Source of the DNA: Gemmatimonadaceae bacterium
Lineage (GTDB): Bacteria; Gemmatimonadota; Gemmatimonadetes; Gemmatimonadales; Gemmatimonadaceae
NCBI GenBank assembly: GCA_017881585.1
Contig: JADGQS010000018.1
Span: forward strand, 1 to 35,673
DNA length: 35,673 bases
Reading direction: 5' to 3'
Shown here: piece after piece, positions 7,738-17,200 of the stretch
Layout of the letters: every line of letters begins with the position of its first letter
How positions within the stretch are numbered: position 1 is the stretch's first letter
The notes under the pieces: model-generated
The model's database searches: none
Seen by the model: the letters and a program-made list of their open reading frames with translations, nothing else
Told to the model about the DNA's origin: nothing
Made by a program: the position numbers and the translations under genes

Positions 7738-8712
7738 ATGGCGCGAGCGACGGAAGGCGGACGTGCGGGTGACCACTTGAAACGGGTGGCCGCGGCGATT
7801 CGCGCCCTGCCGCCGGCCCGCTACCTGCTCGCCGTCTCCGGCGGTCGTGACTCGATGGTCCTGCTGGACGCCTTCGCGCGCTTCCGTTCCGACGCTGTCG
7901 CGGCTGCCACCTTCGATCACGGCACTGGGCCCGCCGCCGTAAGGGCCGCGCTCCTCGTCGAGCTCGAGGGGACGCGCCGCTCCATTGCCGTCGTCTCGGG
8001 CCGCCGCGCCGACACCGCAGTCTCGGGCGAGGCCGCGTGGCGCGCCGCTCGATGGGAGTTTCTCCTGGGCTGGGCGAAGGAGCTCTCCGCGCACGTCGTC
8101 ACGGCGCATACCCGCGACGACCAGCTCGAGACGGTCGTCATGCGCGTGCTTCGCGATCCCCGCAATACGTCGGTGCGTGGCCTGGCCGCGATGTACTCGC
8201 GATCGCATGTCACGCGGCCGCTGCTCGACGTGCGCCGCTCCGACATCACGGCCTACGCGGAGGCGAACGAAGTCCGCTTCATGGACGACCCGTCGAACCT
8301 CGATCGTGCTCATCTTCGCAACCGGGTGCGGCTCGACTTGCTCCCCGCTCTCGAGCGCGCGCGCCCCGGCTTCGGCGACGAGATGATCGCGGTCGCGCGC
8401 AACGCCGCCGCATGGCGCGAATCCGTCGAGCGCGTCGTCGACACGCTCGGGCTCAAGCTGCTGCCGCCGCTCGTCGTGCCCGCCGAGCCACTCTCGCACC
8501 TCCCTCCCGACGCGCTCGCGATCCTCTGGCCCGCCATCGCGGCGAGGGCCGGCCTCGCGCTCGACTGGCGAGGCACGGAGCGTCTCGTCGCCTTCACGAC
8601 GGCAGGGCGGCCGGGAGGGAAGATCCCGCTGTCCGGCGGCGCCGAGGTCGGGCGCACCGCGTCGACCTTCGTCGTGCGTGCTTCCGCGGCGGCAGAGGCG
8701 CTATATTCATAA
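7738..8712 (+). CDS. tilS: tRNA(Ile)-lysidine synthetase
   Basis: The 324-residue protein has the PP-loop ATP-binding motif SGGRDS at residues 34-39 and the TilS signature AHTRDDQLETVVMRVLR, followed by SVRGLAAM and RPLLDV. TilS adds lysine to C34 of the CAU-anticodon isoleucine tRNA, converting it to lysidine so that the tRNA reads AUA and is charged with Ile. The C-terminal part (about 230-324) is short and poorly conserved, as in minimal TilS forms. It is followed two bases later by hpt and then ftsH, the same tilS-hpt-ftsH order known from Firmicutes and other phyla, which supports the call. Confidence 0.93.
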   Translation: MARATEGGRAGDHLKRVAAAIRALPPARYLLAVSGGRDSMVLLDAFARFRSDAVAAATFDHGTGPAAVRAALLVELEGTRRSIAVVSGRRADTAVSGEAAWRAARWEFLLGWAKELSAHVVTAHTRDDQLETVVMRVLRDPRNTSVRGLAAMYSRSHVTRPLLDVRRSDITAYAEANEVRFMDDPSNLDRAHLRNRVRLDLLPALERARPGFGDEMIAVARNAAAWRESVERVVDTLGLKLLPPLVVPAEPLSHLPPDALAILWPAIAARAGLALDWRGTERLVAFTTAGRPGGKIPLSGGAEVGRTASTFVVRASAAAEALYS

Positions 8713-8714
8713 GT

Positions 8715-9275
8715 ATGAGTGCCGCCTCGACTGACCCGGCCGATCCGCGCCTGCTCGGCCGGGCGGTGAAGCGCATTGCATACGCGGCCCCGGATATCGA
8801 ACGGCGGGTGCACGAGCTGGGGGAGGAAATCACCGCGGCATACCCGGACGGCGACTTGCTCGTGTTGGGCCTGCTGAAGGGCAGTTTCGTGTTCCTGGCG
8901 GACCTGGTGCGACAGATCCGCCGGCCGCTGCAGGTCGATTTCCTCGTCGCGTCGAGCTACGCCGACGGCACCGCGTCGTCCGGCACGGTGAATCTGGTGT
9001 ACGATCCGGAGACGACTCTCGCGAAGAAGCACATCCTGCTGGTCGAGGACATCGTCGACTCCGGTCGAACGCTCAGCAGGCTGGTGGACCTATTGAAGAC
9101 GAGGGGCGCGAAGTCGATCGAGATCTGCGCGCTGCTTCACAAGCACATCGCCACGGAGTTGCGGTACCCGACGCGTTTCATCGGATTCGATGCACCAAAC
9201 GAGTTTCTGGTGGGATATGGCCTGGATCATGCAGAGGACTTCAGGCACCTGCCATATGTAGCGAGCCTGCAGTAG
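8715..9275 (+). CDS. hpt: Hypoxanthine phosphoribosyltransferase
   Basis: This 186-residue protein has the PRPP-binding signature LLVEDIVDSGRTLSRLVDLL, the upstream LLKGSFVFLADL loop and the C-terminal FIGFDAPNEFLVGYGLDHAE segment, where the base stacks and the closing Asp lies. It salvages hypoxanthine (and usually guanine) with PRPP to make IMP or GMP in the cytoplasm. The ATG at 8715 is two bases after the tilS stop, so the two are co-transcribed. ftsH follows after a 56-base gap. Confidence 0.95.
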   Translation: MSAASTDPADPRLLGRAVKRIAYAAPDIERRVHELGEEITAAYPDGDLLVLGLLKGSFVFLADLVRQIRRPLQVDFLVASSYADGTASSGTVNLVYDPETTLAKKHILLVEDIVDSGRTLSRLVDLLKTRGAKSIEICALLHKHIATELRYPTRFIGFDAPNEFLVGYGLDHAEDFRHLPYVASLQ

Positions 9276-9331
9276 CGCCGTTTCATTAATCCGACTTTTT
9301 CGACCCGTTTCGCAGCATAGCTGCACAGACC

Positions 9332-11302
9332 ATGTCCAATCCGCCGCCCAACAAACCCGGTTCGTGGGGTCGCCTCTCGAAGACGATCGCGTTCTGGATG
9401 CTCGTCATCCTCGTGCCGGTCGCATTCTTCCAGTTCCAGGGCGCGAAGAGCGATATCGCGCCGCGTCTTGACGTGACGCAGTACGAAGACCAGCTCGACG
9501 CGGGCAACATCGCGAAGGTGATCGTGACCGCCGGCAAGGACATCGCCGGTGACTTCAAGACGCCGCAGTTGATCGCCGGTGTCAGCGCGAAGCACTTCAC
9601 GGTGAAGCTCACCGGCCAGATCGGCGACCGTGAACTCGAGCGGCTGCGCGCGCAGAAGGTGCAGGTCTCGGCCGAGGACGCGCGTGCCTCGATCGGCGCG
9701 CTGTTGCTGAACATCCTGCCGTGGGTCGTGATGATCGGCATCTGGATCTTCATCATCCGGCAGATGCAGGCGGGCGGCCAGAAGGCATTCTCGTTCGGCA
9801 AGTCGAAGGCGAAGCTGGTCGCGAGCGACACGCCGAAGGTCACGTTCGCCGACGTCGCAGGTTGCGACGAGGCGAAAGTGGAGCTGGAAGAGATCATAGA
9901 ATTCCTCAAGGATCCGGCGAAGTTCACGAAGCTCGGCGGTCGCCTGCCGAAGGGCGCGCTGCTGGTCGGTCCTCCGGGCACGGGCAAGACGCTGCTCGCG
10001 CGCGCCGTCGCGGGAGAGGCGGAGCGTCCGTTCTTCTCGATGTCGGGTTCCGATTTCGTCGAAATGTTCGTGGGCGTCGGCGCGAGCCGTGTGCGCGACT
10101 TGTTCGAACAGGGCAAGGCGCACGCGCCGTGCATCATCTTCATCGACGAGATCGATGCGGTCGGACGCCACCGCGGCGCCGGACTCGGCGGCGGGCACGA
10201 CGAGCGCGAGCAGACGCTCAACCAGCTGCTCGTCGAGATGGACGGCTTCGAGTCGAACGAGGGCGTGATTCTCATCGCGGCGACGAACCGTCCCGACGTG
10301 CTCGATCCCGCGCTGCTGCGGCCCGGCCGTTTCGACCGGCAGATCGTCGTCGACGCGCCGGACCTGCGCGGCCGCGAGGGAATCCTGCGCGTGCACGTGC
10401 GCAACAAGCCGATCGCGGACGACGTCGACATCCTGTCGCTCGCGAAGGGCACGCCCGGAATGGCGGGTGCGGACATCGCGAACCTCGTGAACGAAGGCGC
10501 ACTGCTCGCCGCGCGCCGCAATCACGACAAGATCTACATGGTCGATCTCGAGGACGCGAAGGACAAGGTGATGCTCGGCGCAGAGCGGAAATCGCTCGTG
10601 ATGAAGGAGGAGGAGCGCCGCCTCACCGCGTTCCACGAGGGCGGTCACGCGGTGTGCGCGATGATGGTCAAGGGGAACGATCCGCTGCACAAGGTGACGA
10701 TCGTTCCGCGCGGACGGGCGCTCGGCCTCGCGTTCACGCTGCCCGAGGACGATCGCGTGAGCGTCACGCGCGAGCAGATCGAGGCGCGTCTCGTGATGGC
10801 GTACGGCGGCCGCGCGGCGGAGGAGATCGTGTTCGGCCGCGAGCGCGTCACGACCGGCGCGGCGAGCGACATCCAGATGGCTACGGGGATCGCGCGGCGC
10901 TACGTCTCGCAGTGGGGGCTGTCCGACACCATCGGGCCCGTGCTCGTCGGCGACAACGAACAGGAAGTGTTCCTGGGCCAGCAGCTCACGAGCCGGCGCG
11001 TCGTCTCGGAGCGCACGGCTCAGCAGGTGGACGACGAAGTGGCGCGCGTGATCGACACCGCTTTCCAGCGGGCGAAGAAGGTGATCACGGACAACCGTCC
11101 GCTGCTCGATGAGATCGCCGCCGGGTTGCTCGAACGCGAGACGCTCACGCGCGAGGACTTCGCCATCCTGATCAAGGGCGACAAGCTTCCGCCGCGCCCG
11201 CCGTCGGCGATCGCGCCGGCCACGCCGGCCGCGCCGGCGGTCGTGGAGCCGAAACGCGTGAACCCGCCGCTGCTGGGTGGGCCGGAGCCGTCGCCGGCGT
11301 AA
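9332..11302 (+). CDS. ftsH: ATP-dependent zinc metalloprotease FtsH
   Basis: At 656 residues this is a full-length FtsH. Two transmembrane segments (about 12-32 and 117-140) flank the periplasmic domain. The AAA+ domain carries Walker [12 protein letters not shown] (Lys219), Walker [16 protein letters not shown] and the second region of homology ending [12 protein letters not shown]. The M41 protease domain has the zinc site HEGGH at 435-439. FtsH degrades misassembled membrane proteins and selected regulators at the inner membrane. The C-terminal tail after about residue 615 is Pro/Ala-rich and disordered. The family more often has HEAGH; the HEGGH variant keeps all ligands. A small hairpin lies just before the start, and the gene converges on a lipoprotein gene. 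Confidence 0.97.
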   Translation: MSNPPPNKPGSWGRLSKTIAFWMLVILVPVAFFQFQGAKSDIAPRLDVTQYEDQLDAGNIAKVIVTAGKDIAGDFKTPQLIAGVSAKHFTVKLTGQIGDRELERLRAQKVQVSAEDARASIGALLLNILPWVVMIGIWIFIIRQMQAGGQKAFSFGKSKAKLVASDTPKVTFADVAGCDEAKVELEEIIEFLKDPAKFTKLGGRLPKGALLVGPPGTGKTLLARAVAGEAERPFFSMSGSDFVEMFVGVGASRVRDLFEQGKAHAPCIIFIDEIDAVGRHRGAGLGGGHDEREQTLNQLLVEMDGFESNEGVILIAATNRPDVLDPALLRPGRFDRQIVVDAPDLRGREGILRVHVRNKPIADDVDILSLAKGTPGMAGADIANLVNEGALLAARRNHDKIYMVDLEDAKDKVMLGAERKSLVMKEEERRLTAFHEGGHAVCAMMVKGNDPLHKVTIVPRGRALGLAFTLPEDDRVSVTREQIEARLVMAYGGRAAEEIVFGRERVTTGAASDIQMATGIARRYVSQWGLSDTIGPVLVGDNEQEVFLGQQLTSRRVVSERTAQQVDDEVARVIDTAFQRAKKVITDNRPLLDEIAAGLLERETLTREDFAILIKGDKLPPRPPSAIAPATPAAPAVVEPKRVNPPLLGGPEPSPA

Positions 11303-11317
11303 CTGCGAACGGCGGGT

Positions 11318-11341
11318 GCCCGACTACGCGATCGGTCGGGC
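11318..11341. terminator. Convergent hairpin between ftsH and the Ig-like lipoprotein
   Basis: GCCCGAC (11318-11324) and GTCGGGC (11335-11341) form a perfect 7-bp stem around a ten-base loop in the 38-base gap between two convergent stop codons. There is no clear T-run, so termination is inferred from position. Confidence 0.4.
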
Positions 11342-11943
11342 TAGTTCACGATCACCGTCGCGCACCCCGTCACCGACGTCGCGTCCGTCGCCGTCGCGCA
11401 GATCGAAACGCCGGATGTCGGTGCGATCCCGGTGGCCGTTCCCGTCTGGTCCACGGACACCTTGGTGGCGTCAGACGTTGACCACGTCACCGTCTTATTG
11501 CGAGCCGGATGGCGCAAGGTGGTTAAAACGCTGTCGGTGAGCGTCAACACATTGTCGGCAGCTGTGCGCCCTATGATCGCCGTCGCCGGCGTCACGAGGA
11601 CGCTCCCGGTCGCGTTCCCGTCCACCTGGAGCGGAATCGTCAGGTGGACGTTGCCCGATGAGACGACGATGCTAGCCGTCCCGGCCGCGAGGGTGGTGAT
11701 CAACCCGGATGGGCTGATGGTCGCAATCGTCGGATTGACGCTCGAGAAGGACACCGGTGCGGACACGAGATTGCCGTTGATGTCGAATGTGTAGGCGGTC
11801 AGCTGTACGCGATCGCCGACGAACACACCGTTCGACGACGCATCGGTGCCGATCTGGAGGCCTGAGACTCCAGATGGTGGGGCGGTTGCGCAGCCCAGGC
11901 ATGCGACGGCGCACAGCAGGCCTGCCATGATGAATCGTTGCAT
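11341..11943 (-). CDS. Putative lipoprotein with bacterial Ig-like (BIG2) domains
   Basis: The 200-residue product begins MQRFIMAGLLCAVACLGC, a short hydrophobic signal with cysteines placed for lipidation (AVAC or CLGC, neither a perfect lipobox). Two Ig-like repeats of the BIG2 type follow. The first contains VQLTAYTFDINGNLV and NPTIATISPSGLITTLAAGT; the second contains TVTWSTSDATKVSVDQTGTA and ends CATVIVN. Such domains are found in surface-exposed or periplasmic proteins and often mediate adhesion; the exact role is unknown. The ATG at 11943 has a GGAGAG Shine-Dalgarno sequence about 10 bases upstream, which favours it over an in-frame ATG 132 bases earlier. It is a single gene between two plus-strand operons. 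Confidence 0.75.
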   Translation of the reverse strand: MQRFIMAGLLCAVACLGCATAPPSGVSGLQIGTDASSNGVFVGDRVQLTAYTFDINGNLVSAPVSFSSVNPTIATISPSGLITTLAAGTASIVVSSGNVHLTIPLQVDGNATGSVLVTPATAIIGRTAADNVLTLTDSVLTTLRHPARNKTVTWSTSDATKVSVDQTGTATGIAPTSGVSICATATDATSVTGCATVIVN

Positions 11944-12042
11944 TGCCGATTTCTCTCCGTGAATGTCCCGATTGAGACTTACTCGGACCGCGAAGGTTCC
12001 GCGGCCGCCCCTGCCGCCAGAGGACGTGCGGAAGCGCGGGCC

Positions 12043-12070
12043 TTGCCCTGATGCGGTAACCCCTGATAAT
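12043..12070 (+). promoter_or_regulatory. Candidate sigma-70 promoter for yggS
   Basis: TTGCCC at 12043-12048 and GATAAT at 12065-12070 are separated by 16 bases. A start of transcription about 7 bases after the -10 box would fall near 12077, only about four bases before the ATG at 12081, giving an almost leaderless mRNA. No Shine-Dalgarno sequence precedes that ATG, which fits. It is the only good promoter candidate I see for the long plus-strand run that follows. Confidence 0.45.
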
Positions 12071-12080
12071 TTCATGTGTT

Positions 12081-12779
12081 ATGCCATTTTCAGACCTCAA
12101 CGAACGGGTCGCCGAGATTCGGGGGCTCATCGCGGGCGCGGTGGGGCGCGGAGGACACTCGCAGGCCGTCCGGATCGTCGCCGTAACCAAGACGCACGGA
12201 CCTGACGCCGTCGAGGCGGCCCATCGCGCGGGAATCCTCGACGTCGGCGAGAACAAAGTGCAGGAAGCGCTCGACAAGCAGGACGCCGTGATCGGATCGC
12301 AGCCGTGGGCCGCGGAAATGCGGTGGCACCTGATCGGGCATTTGCAGAGGAACAAGGTGAAGTTTCTCGACCGTTTTTCGCTGCTGCATGCGCTGGACAG
12401 CGCCCGGCTCGCCGACGCCGTGCATGAGTTCGGCGAGCGGAGAGGCCGGCCGGTGGATGCGCTGCTGCAGGTGAACGTCGCGGGTGAGGAAACGAAGGGC
12501 GGGTTCGAAGCGTCCGAGGTGCAGATCGAGGCGGAGCGGCTGCGCACATTGGGCGGCGTGCATGTGACCGGCGTGATGACGATGGCGCCGTTCGACGCGA
12601 ACGAGAGTGAACTGAGGCGCGCGTTCGCCGGTGCGCGGGCCGCGCGTGACGTGTTGATCAAGGCGGGTCATCCGGCGCGGGAGCTGTCGATGGGAATGTC
12701 GGGCGACTACGTGCTGGCGGTGGAAGAGGGCGCGACGATGGTGCGGTTGGGCACGGTCCTGTTCGGAGCGAGGGCGTAA
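12081..12779 (+). CDS. PLP homeostasis protein, YggS/PLPBP family
   Basis: The 232-residue protein is a stand-alone alanine-racemase-like barrel with the PLP lysine at Lys37 in IVAVTKTH, then the signature GENKVQEALDK, WHLIGHLQRNKVK, LLQVNVAGEETKGGF and the C-terminal SMGMSGDYVLAVEEGATMVR. The family binds pyridoxal 5'-phosphate and buffers it, influencing amino-acid and keto-acid pools; no enzymatic reaction is established. In many bacteria this gene lies next to divIVA or cell-division genes, and the same holds here: the stop overlaps the divIVA-like start as TAATG. Confidence 0.93.
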   Translation: MPFSDLNERVAEIRGLIAGAVGRGGHSQAVRIVAVTKTHGPDAVEAAHRAGILDVGENKVQEALDKQDAVIGSQPWAAEMRWHLIGHLQRNKVKFLDRFSLLHALDSARLADAVHEFGERRGRPVDALLQVNVAGEETKGGFEASEVQIEAERLRTLGGVHVTGVMTMAPFDANESELRRAFAGARAARDVLIKAGHPARELSMGMSGDYVLAVEEGATMVRLGTVLFGARA

Positions 12780-13339
12780 TGAACGACGAGGCCTTTCATC
12801 TGACACCGGTGGACGCGCGGCGCTACGACTTCGGGTCGGCGCTGCGCGGCTACGACAAGACGCGCGTGGACCAGTTCCGCGACCAGGTGGCCGACGAACT
12901 CGAACGGCTGAGCCGCGTGAACCAGGAACTCGAGGCCAAGGCCAAGGGATTCCACGAGCAGCTGCGCGCGTTCCGCGAGCGCGACAAGGCGCTGAACGAC
13001 GCGTTAATCTCCGCGCAGCAGCTGCGCGCGGAGACGCGCGAGCAGGCCGATCGCGAGGCGCAGCTGATCCTGCGCGAGGCGCGCGCCGAGGGCGAGCGCC
13101 TGCTCGAGGACACGCGCACCGAGGTGCGCCGCCTTCAGGTGGACATCGACGCGCTCGAGCGCGCGCGCCGCAACTATCTCGCGCAGATGCGCTCGATGGC
13201 GGAGCGCCAGCTCGCCGAGCTGCAGTCCGCCGAGACGGCGAGTGCGGCTCCCGCGCGCCCCAAGCCGGAAGAGGGCGATGAGGAGCATCCGCCGGTGAAG
13301 AGCCCCTCCTGGCTCGACGCGAACGTTCAGGCGGAGTAG
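12779..13339 (+). CDS. DivIVA-domain coiled-coil protein
   Basis: The N-terminal part LTPVDARRYDFGSALRGYDK then TRVDQFRDQVADELERL is the DivIVA membrane-binding and coiled-coil start. Residues 40-150 form a continuous heptad-rich coiled coil full of Glu, Arg and Ala, followed by a charged Pro-rich tail. DivIVA-like proteins recognise curved membrane at poles and septa and recruit other factors. Outside Firmicutes and Actinobacteria the role is less certain. At 186 residues it is within the family range. It is translationally coupled to yggS. Given the polar-signalling operon further along the same transcript direction, a pole-organising role is an inference worth noting. Confidence 0.8.
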   Translation: MNDEAFHLTPVDARRYDFGSALRGYDKTRVDQFRDQVADELERLSRVNQELEAKAKGFHEQLRAFRERDKALNDALISAQQLRAETREQADREAQLILREARAEGERLLEDTRTEVRRLQVDIDALERARRNYLAQMRSMAERQLAELQSAETASAAPARPKPEEGDEEHPPVKSPSWLDANVQAE

Positions 13340-13342
13340 ATC

Positions 13343-14233
13343 GTGGAGGCAGTGCAGGAGCGCGCGCATCTCGACGCGATCGAGGGGGCGGAGCACGCGC
13401 ATCGCGCGGAGCACGTGCGCGCCGCCGCGGCCGCGATCCGCGCGCGCGTGGCATCGGCGGCCGCTCCGGCAGTTGCCCCCGATGTCGCGATCGTGCTCGG
13501 CACGGGACTCGGCGCGCTCGGTGAGGCGATCGACGTCGACGCGTCGGTCGAGTACTCGGACATTCCCGGGTTTCCGCTTTCGACGGTCGAATCGCACACG
13601 GGCCGGCTCCTGCTCGGCACCCTCGGCGGCCGGCGCGTGGCCGCGATGCAGGGGCGCTTCCATCGCTATGAGGGATATTCGCTCCAGCACGCGACGTTTC
13701 CGGTGCGCGTGCTGCACGCGCTCGGCGCGCGGACGCTCGTCGTGAGCAACGCCTGCGGCGGGATGCGTTCCGATTGGCGCGCCGGCGACGTGATGCTGAT
13801 CGCGGATCACATCAACCTGCTCGGCGACTCGCCGCTCATCGGGCCCAATGATGAGGCGCTCGGGCCGCGCTTCCCCGACATGAGCGAGCCGTACGACGAA
13901 GGGCTGCGCGCTACGGCGCGCGCCGTCGCCGCGGAGCTCGCGATCACGCTGCGCGAAGGGGTGTACGTCGCGGTCGCGGGTCCCAATCTCGAGACCAGGG
14001 CAGAATATCGCCTGCTGCGCACGCTCGGCGCGGATGTCGTCGGCATGTCCACCGTTCCGGAAGTGATCGTCGCGATCCATGCGGGAATGCGCGTGCTCGG
14101 GCTCTCGATCATCACGGACATGTGCCTGCCGGATTCGCTCGAGCCCGCGAGCCTCGACAAGATTCTCGCCGTGGCCCGCGGCGCCGAGCCGAATCTCACC
14201 GCGCTCGTGCGTGGCGTGCTGGAGCGCATGTGA
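13343..14233 (+). CDS. Purine nucleoside phosphorylase (trimeric PNP/MTAP superfamily)
   Basis: The protein (296 residues from the GTG at 13343) has the trimeric PNP signatures GTGLG, phosphate-site [26 protein letters not shown] and [12 protein letters not shown] with the base-binding Glu, then GMSTVPEVI. It splits purine nucleosides with phosphate to free base and ribose-1-phosphate. At the position of the human PNP Asn243, which selects 6-oxopurines, this protein has Asp259 (SIITDMC). The N-terminal extension is long; a GTG at 13415 would give a typical 272 residues, but the GTG at 13343 has a better GGCGGAG ribosome-binding site. It lies three bases after divIVA and overlaps ileS. Confidence 0.9.
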   Translation: MEAVQERAHLDAIEGAEHAHRAEHVRAAAAAIRARVASAAAPAVAPDVAIVLGTGLGALGEAIDVDASVEYSDIPGFPLSTVESHTGRLLLGTLGGRRVAAMQGRFHRYEGYSLQHATFPVRVLHALGARTLVVSNACGGMRSDWRAGDVMLIADHINLLGDSPLIGPNDEALGPRFPDMSEPYDEGLRATARAVAAELAITLREGVYVAVAGPNLETRAEYRLLRTLGADVVGMSTVPEVIVAIHAGMRVLGLSIITDMCLPDSLEPASLDKILAVARGAEPNLTALVRGVLERM

Positions 14234-17200
14234 TGGCGGCGGGCGCCGGGGAAACCGTGTTGCGCTATCGTGTGCTCCCGCCGGAGCGCGCCGCGCGCGA
14301 ACTGGAGGAGGAGCTGCTCGCGCGCTGGCAGAGCGAGGATCTCTTCCACCAGTCGCTCGTCGCGCGCGAAGGTGCACCCGAGTTCGTGTTCTTCGAGGGG
14401 CCGCCGACGGCGAACGGACGCCCCGGCATTCATCACGTCTTCTCGCGCACGCTGAAGGATCTCTTCTGCCGCCATCGCGCGATGCGCGGATTCCACGTCT
14501 CGCGAAAGGCCGGCTGGGACACGCACGGCCTTCCGGTCGAGATCGAGGTCGAGAAGGCGCTCGGCATCAGTGGTAAACAGGACATCGAGAAGCTCGGTGT
14601 GGAGGAGTTCAACCGCCGCTGCCGCGAGAGCGTGTGGAAATATCGCGAAGAGTGGGAGAAGCTCAGCGCGCGCATGGGGTACTGGCTCGACTACACGAAT
14701 CCCTACGTCACGTACTCGAACGACTACGTGGAGAGCGTGTGGTGGGCGCTGAAGACGCTGTACGACAAGGAACTCCTGTACCAGGGGCACAAGATCCTTC
14801 CGTACTGCCCGCGCTGCGGCACGTCGCTCTCGTCGCACGAGGTCGCGCAGGGTTACGAGGACACGGAAGATCCGAGCATCTATCTCGCGCTCGATCTCGA
14901 GAGCGCGCCGGGGAGCGTCTCTTCAGGACGGCGCCGGATCGTCGTCTGGACCACGACGCCGTGGACGCTGCTCTCGAACGCCGCGCTCGCCGTGAATCCC
15001 GGTCTCACGTACATCGAGGTCCGCAAGAACGGCCGCACCGACTGGACGCTGCTGCTCGCGGAATCGCGCGCGATCGCGGTGCTCGGGCAGGAGTGGCGCT
15101 CGAAGTGGGAGATCGTCGCGAAATTCTCCGGGAGCGAACTCGCCGGCATGCGCTACAAGCGTCCGCTGGACTGGGTGCCGTACGCGGAGGGCGCCCACGA
15201 GGTCATCGTCGCCGAAGATTTCGTGTCGGCCGATGACGGCAGCGGCGTGGTGCACATGTCGCCCGCGTTCGGCGCGGACGACTACATGGCGGGGAAGAAG
15301 CACGGGCTCGCCTTCCTGCAGCCGGTGAACGCGCGCGGCGAATTCCCCGCGGACGTACCGGTGGTGGGCGGCATGGGCGTGAAGGCCGCCGCGCCGCAGA
15401 TCATCGAGGAGCTCAAGAAGCGCGACGTGCTCTGGAAGGCGGGGACGGTGCACCATCCGTATCCGCACTGCTGGCGCTGCGGGACGCCACTGCTGTACTA
15501 CGCCCGTTCCTCCTGGTTCGTGCGCACGACGGCGTTCAAGGACGAGATGATCGCGCGCAACGCCGCGATCAACTGGTCTCCGCCCGACATGGGCGCGGGC
15601 CGCTTCGGCATGTGGCTCGAGAACAACATCGACTGGGCCATCTCACGGGACCGCTATTGGGGCACGCCCCTGCCGGTGTGGGTGAACGACGAAGATCCGA
15701 GTGAAGTCGAAGTGATGGGGAGCTACGCCGACCTCGCCGCGCGCACCGGTCGCGCGCTGCCGGACGATTTCGATCCGCACAAGCCGTTCATCGACGCGTA
15801 CACGTGGCCGGCGAAGTCGGGAACGGGCACGATGCGTCGCGCGACCGAGGTGATCGACGCCTGGTTCGACTCGGGTTCGATGTCATTTGCCCAGTGGCAT
15901 TATCCGTTCGAGAACGCGGAACTGTTCAGGCGCCACTTCCCGGCGGATTTCATCGCGGAGGGCGTGGACCAGACGCGCGGATGGTTCTACTCGCTGCTCG
16001 CGATCGCGACCGGGCTCGGCGACGACCTGGTGAAGGGCGGTGTGAATCCGTCTGCGGGGAGCTCCGCGGGGAGCTCCGCGAATCCGCTGGCCTCGCCGTT
16101 CCGCAACGTCGTGGTCAACGACCTGGTGCTGGACGCGAACGGCCAGAAGATGTCGAAAAGCCGGGGCAACACGGTCGAGCCGATGGCGGTGATGGAGCGC
16201 CACGGCGCGGATGCCGTGCGGCTGTTCCTCGTCACGGCGAGCCAGGTGTGGAAGCCGCGCAGCTTCGACGAAGCGGTGATCCGCGGGACCGCGGGCCGCT
16301 TTCTCGTGACGTTGAAGAATCTGTACGGCTTCTTCGCCGAGTACGCGAATTTCGGATGGGCGCCCTCGCCGGCGGATCCGGGGCGCGATGACCGGCCCGC
16401 GATCGACCGCTGGGTGCTGTCGCGGCTCGCGTCCGCCGAGGCCGGCGCGAACCGCCTGCTCGATGCGTTTGACGCGACCGGCGCGGCGCGCGTCGTGATG
16501 GAATTCGTGGACGAGGACGTCTCCAAGTGGTACGTGCGAAGTTCGCGACGGCGCTTCTGGGATGCGCGGGGCACGGACAGCCGCGCGGCGTTCGCGACGC
16601 TCCACGAAGTGCTCGTCGCAACCTGCCGCCTGCTCGCGCCGTTCGCGCCGTTCGTGACCGACTGGATGCACCGCGAGCTCACGGGCGAATCGGTGCACGT
16701 CGCGCCGTACGTGCGGCCCGACCCGTTCGCGCCGAAGCCGGATCTCGACGAAGCGATGCGCGAGATCCGCACGCTCGCGACGCTCGGCCGCGCGGCGCGC
16801 GAGGCCGCGGGTGTGAACGTGCGCCAGCCGCTCGCGCGGATGGTGTGCGTGCTGCCCGTGCACGGACCGGCGGTCGACGCGCTCGTGCAGGAGCTCGTGC
16901 CGCTGCTCGCGGCGGAACTGAACGTGAAATCGGTGGAGTTCGCGTCGAGTGCCGATGCGCTCGTATCGCTCGAGGCGAAGCCCAACTTTCGCGCGCTCGG
17001 TCAGCGCTGGGGAAAGGAGACGCCGCGTGCGGCGGCCGCGGTCGCGGCCCTTTCGTCCGACACGCTGCGCGCGTTCGAGCGCGGCGAACCGGTGATCATC
17101 GGCGTCGATGGCACGGACCATCAGCTGACGGCGGAAGAAGTCACGATCCATCGTCGCGCGAGCGGTCCGCTCGAAGTGCAGGAGGACGGGGCGCGCTTCG

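Noticed and set aside
9306-9331. GCAGCATAGCTGC hairpin before ftsH as a regulatory RNA element
   Set aside because: Only a five-base stem, too small to distinguish from chance.
11432-11794. Plus-strand frame of 120 codons inside the Ig-like lipoprotein region
   Set aside because: It is the reverse shadow of the BIG2 repeats; the minus-strand product has a signal sequence and a ribosome-binding site.
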